Part shown: piece by piece, positions 6,096 through 7,897 of the stretch
Numbering within the stretch: position 1 is the first letter of the stretch
How the letters are laid out: the number at the start of each line of letters is the position of its first letter
Assembly (NCBI GenBank): GCA_020445245.1
Contig: JAGRHB010000075.1
Location: forward strand, 1 to 7,897
Reading direction: 5' to 3'
Source: Gammaproteobacteria bacterium
GTDB lineage: Bacteria; Pseudomonadota; Gammaproteobacteria; Chromatiales; Sedimenticolaceae
Length of the DNA: 7,897 nucleotides
Made by a program: the position numbers and the translations under genes
Notes under the pieces: generated by a model
What the model was told of the DNA's origin: nothing
The model's database searches: none
The model's input: only the letters and a program-made list of their open reading frames with translations

Positions 6096-7545
6096 CGTCT
6101 CCCTGGCCGCGGTCCTGCCCCTGCTGGGCGCATTCGTCGTTCCGCTGACCCGCCACGGCATCTTGCGGCCGCTGGGTCCGGTGATCGGCCCGATCCTTCT
6201 CGCCGCGTGTGCGCTGATCCTGTTTGCCAACTGGTCAGCCTACGACGCCCCCTACGCAGTCGCGCTCGGCAGCTTCGCTCCTCCAATGGGGATCACCTTT
6301 TACATCGACGACCTCGCACTGCTGTTCGCGCTCGCCGTACCGCTGACCACGCTGGTGCTGTGGCCGGGCGAGTCCGACCCGGCGGCCACCGGCCGCCAGT
6401 CGCTGACGCTGCTTCTGGCCGGCTCGCTTACCGGCCTTGCCCTCTCGGGCGACCTGTTCAACGTCTACGTGTTCTACGAACTGGCAGCGGTCGCCTCTTA
6501 CGGACTCGTGGCGGGCAACGGCCGTTCACCTGCCTACGTGGCGGCCTTCCGCTATTTGATGATCAGCGCACTCGGGTCGGTAGTCGGCCTGATCGGGATT
6601 GCCATCATCTACTTCAAGGCCGGCACTTTGAATCTGGCGGATCTCTCCACGCTGAGTGGGAAACTGGCCGACCCCCAGGGAATGGCCGCCTTTGCCATGC
6701 TGGTGATCGGCTTCGGCGTAAAGGCCGAGGCCTTCCCGGTCAATGGCTGGGTGCCGGAGGTCTACGGCGCCGTTGGCAAGCGCGTCGCCGCACTGCTCGC
6801 CGGGCTGGCATCCAAACTGGCGGTCCTGGTCATCGTGCGCATCCTGATACTGGTGTTCCCACACGACGAGACCCGACAACTGCTGCTGTTGCTGGGCATT
6901 CTTGGCGTGGCCGTGGGTGAACTGGCCGCGTGGCAGGCACGCGACATCCCGCGGATGCTGGCGTGGTCATCCATCGGCCAGCTCGGCGTCGTGTTCGTTG
7001 CCTTCTCGCTGCCAGGCAAGGCGGGCGTGATTGCCGGGGTCACTGTGGCGATGCACCATCTGGTGGTCAAGTCGGCGCTGTTCCTGCTCGCCGACCGCTG
7101 GGATCGCGCGATCGAACGCCTCAAGGGTGCCGCATCGACGTCACGCATCGGCGCTGCACTGTTCGTACTGTTCTCGCTTTCACTGCTTGGCCTGCCTCCC
7201 CTGCCGGGTTTCTGGTCGAAGTTCCTGGTGCTTGGCGGGCTGGCCGCAACCGCATCACCGCTGCAACTGCTCGCGATGGGCACCATCCTGGCCGGAACGG
7301 TCATCGAGGGGGCCTACCTGTTGCGCGTGGTGGTGACCTTCTACGCGCGACCTGACGCCACTGTCCGGGTACCGGGACAACGGGCCGGCAATCTCCTCGG
7401 CGCCGGCCTGTTCGCGTTGGTGCTACTGACTGCCGCGGTGATGGTTGATCCGCTCTGGCAGGGGCTGGAGGTCCTCGCCGAGCGAGCCGTCGATACCAAC
7501 GGATATCAGCACACGGTGCTTGATGACAGGGAGGCCGGCCGATGA
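6088..7545 (+). CDS. mrpD: Mrp/Mnh antiporter subunit D, NuoL/M/N-type proton-conducting transporter
   Basis: This 485-residue protein of about 14 membrane helices belongs to the proton-translocating transporter family shared by complex I and Mrp (PF00361). Likely ion-path residues are present: Glu131 in LSGDLFNVYVFYELAAVASY (119-138), Lys212 in GFGVKAEAFPVNGWVPEVY (208-226), Lys243 in AGLASKLAVLVIVR, His323/His324 and Lys328 in AMHHLVVKSALF, and Lys378 in GFWSKF. The loop after WVPEVY reads GAVGKRVAALL instead of the APxPVSALL typical of complex I and classical MrpD, pointing to a divergent clade often labelled complex I subunit 5-like. A GTG at 6079 could also initiate. The ATG at 6088 is preferred because it gives a normal family N-terminus after GGTGG. 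Its stop overlaps the next start by 4 bases. Confidence 0.92.
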   Translation: MTDVSLAAVLPLLGAFVVPLTRHGILRPLGPVIGPILLAACALILFANWSAYDAPYAVALGSFAPPMGITFYIDDLALLFALAVPLTTLVLWPGESDPAATGRQSLTLLLAGSLTGLALSGDLFNVYVFYELAAVASYGLVAGNGRSPAYVAAFRYLMISALGSVVGLIGIAIIYFKAGTLNLADLSTLSGKLADPQGMAAFAMLVIGFGVKAEAFPVNGWVPEVYGAVGKRVAALLAGLASKLAVLVIVRILILVFPHDETRQLLLLLGILGVAVGELAAWQARDIPRMLAWSSIGQLGVVFVAFSLPGKAGVIAGVTVAMHHLVVKSALFLLADRWDRAIERLKGAASTSRIGAALFVLFSLSLLGLPPLPGFWSKFLVLGGLAATASPLQLLAMGTILAGTVIEGAYLLRVVVTFYARPDATVRVPGQRAGNLLGAGLFALVLLTAAVMVDPLWQGLEVLAERAVDTNGYQHTVLDDREAGR

Positions 7546-7897
7546 TCGGCGCACTCGATTCGCTCTTGCTGCTGGCCCTGCTGGCGATCCCGCTGAGTTG
7601 GCTGCTGGCGACCAGTCGGTGGGGCCGCTGGCTGCTCGTCGCCGGCTATGTCACGCAGTTCGGCCTGCTCGTCACAATGGTGTCGGGCTCGTCACCGCCC
7701 AGCGCTGTCTCGTTCAGCCTGCTCGGCAACGATGTGGGCTGGCAGCTCGACCCGCTTGGCTGGTTGTTCGCCATGATCACCATCGGCGCAGCCGGCTTCG
7801 CCGCCACCTACGCCAGTGGCGAATGGAGTGAAACCCATGCTGCCCACGGCGGCAGCCTGCGCTGGCTCTACGGCGGCCTGCAGATCAACGTACTGGC
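7542..7897 (+). CDS. Second NuoL/MrpA/MrpD-like proton-conducting subunit, N-terminal part, truncated by window edge
   Basis: 118 residues are visible, with helices at about 6-24, 28-47 and 72-90. The block WQLDPLGWLFAMITIGAAGF (67-86) is the characteristic region before the conserved transporter core of NuoL/MrpA/MrpD-type subunits, with Asp70 as in DPLS/DPLG members. The core motifs lie beyond the window, so it cannot be assigned to the MrpA N-terminal, MrpD or other NuoL-like branch. It begins in the ATGA overlap with mrpD (7542-7545), inside the same operon, and is therefore probably the second large antiporter-like subunit of the same complex, as in two-large-subunit Mrp and Mbs arrangements. 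Confidence 0.82.
   Translation, partial: MIGALDSLLLLALLAIPLSWLLATSRWGRWLLVAGYVTQFGLLVTMVSGSSPPSAVSFSLLGNDVGWQLDPLGWLFAMITIGAAGFAATYASGEWSETHAAHGGSLRWLYGGLQINVL

Overview
The window is GC-rich with dense coding and reads as a proteobacterial chromosome, most likely from a gammaproteobacterium. This rests on the strong resemblance of the YegQ/TrhP and BioA proteins to their E. coli counterparts as I remember them; the lineage cannot be fixed further by eye. I see no phage, insertion sequence, CRISPR array, rRNA or tRNA.

Layout. Positions 1-3261 are read from the minus strand and hold three genes: the N-terminal part of a U32-family tRNA hydroxylation protein (trhP/yegQ, running off the left edge), a DUF389 membrane protein, and a bioA gene (biotin synthesis) broken by a frameshifting deletion near 2985-2991. 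Between DUF389 and bioA (1682-1949) lies a structured intergenic element with three successive stem-loops that resembles a dispersed repeat. A 347-base divergent intergenic region (3262-3608) separates bioA from the plus-strand operon; it holds a 21-base inverted repeat and weak promoter-like sequences, but no recognisable gene.

Positions 3609-7897 hold an eight-gene plus-strand operon for a multisubunit Mrp/Mnh-type cation/proton antiporter: mrpE, mrpF, mrpG, a stand-alone DUF4040 subunit (MbhD-like), an MbhE-like/MrpB fusion, mrpC, mrpD, and a second NuoL/MrpA-like subunit cut by the right edge. All seven junctions overlap, five by 4 bases (ATGA) and two by 8 bases, which suggests strong translational coupling. 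The gene order matches the Mrp-like half of the archaeal membrane-bound hydrogenase (mbhA-H) rather than the classical mrpABCDEFG order, and the usual large fused MrpA is absent from the part seen. The membrane arm as a whole probably couples Na+ and H+ movement across the cytoplasmic membrane. Whether a redox module or further subunits follow lies beyond the window.

The points most worth checking are the bioA lesion, the Mbh-like organisation of the antiporter operon with its second large subunit, and the triple stem-loop element at 1825-1897.
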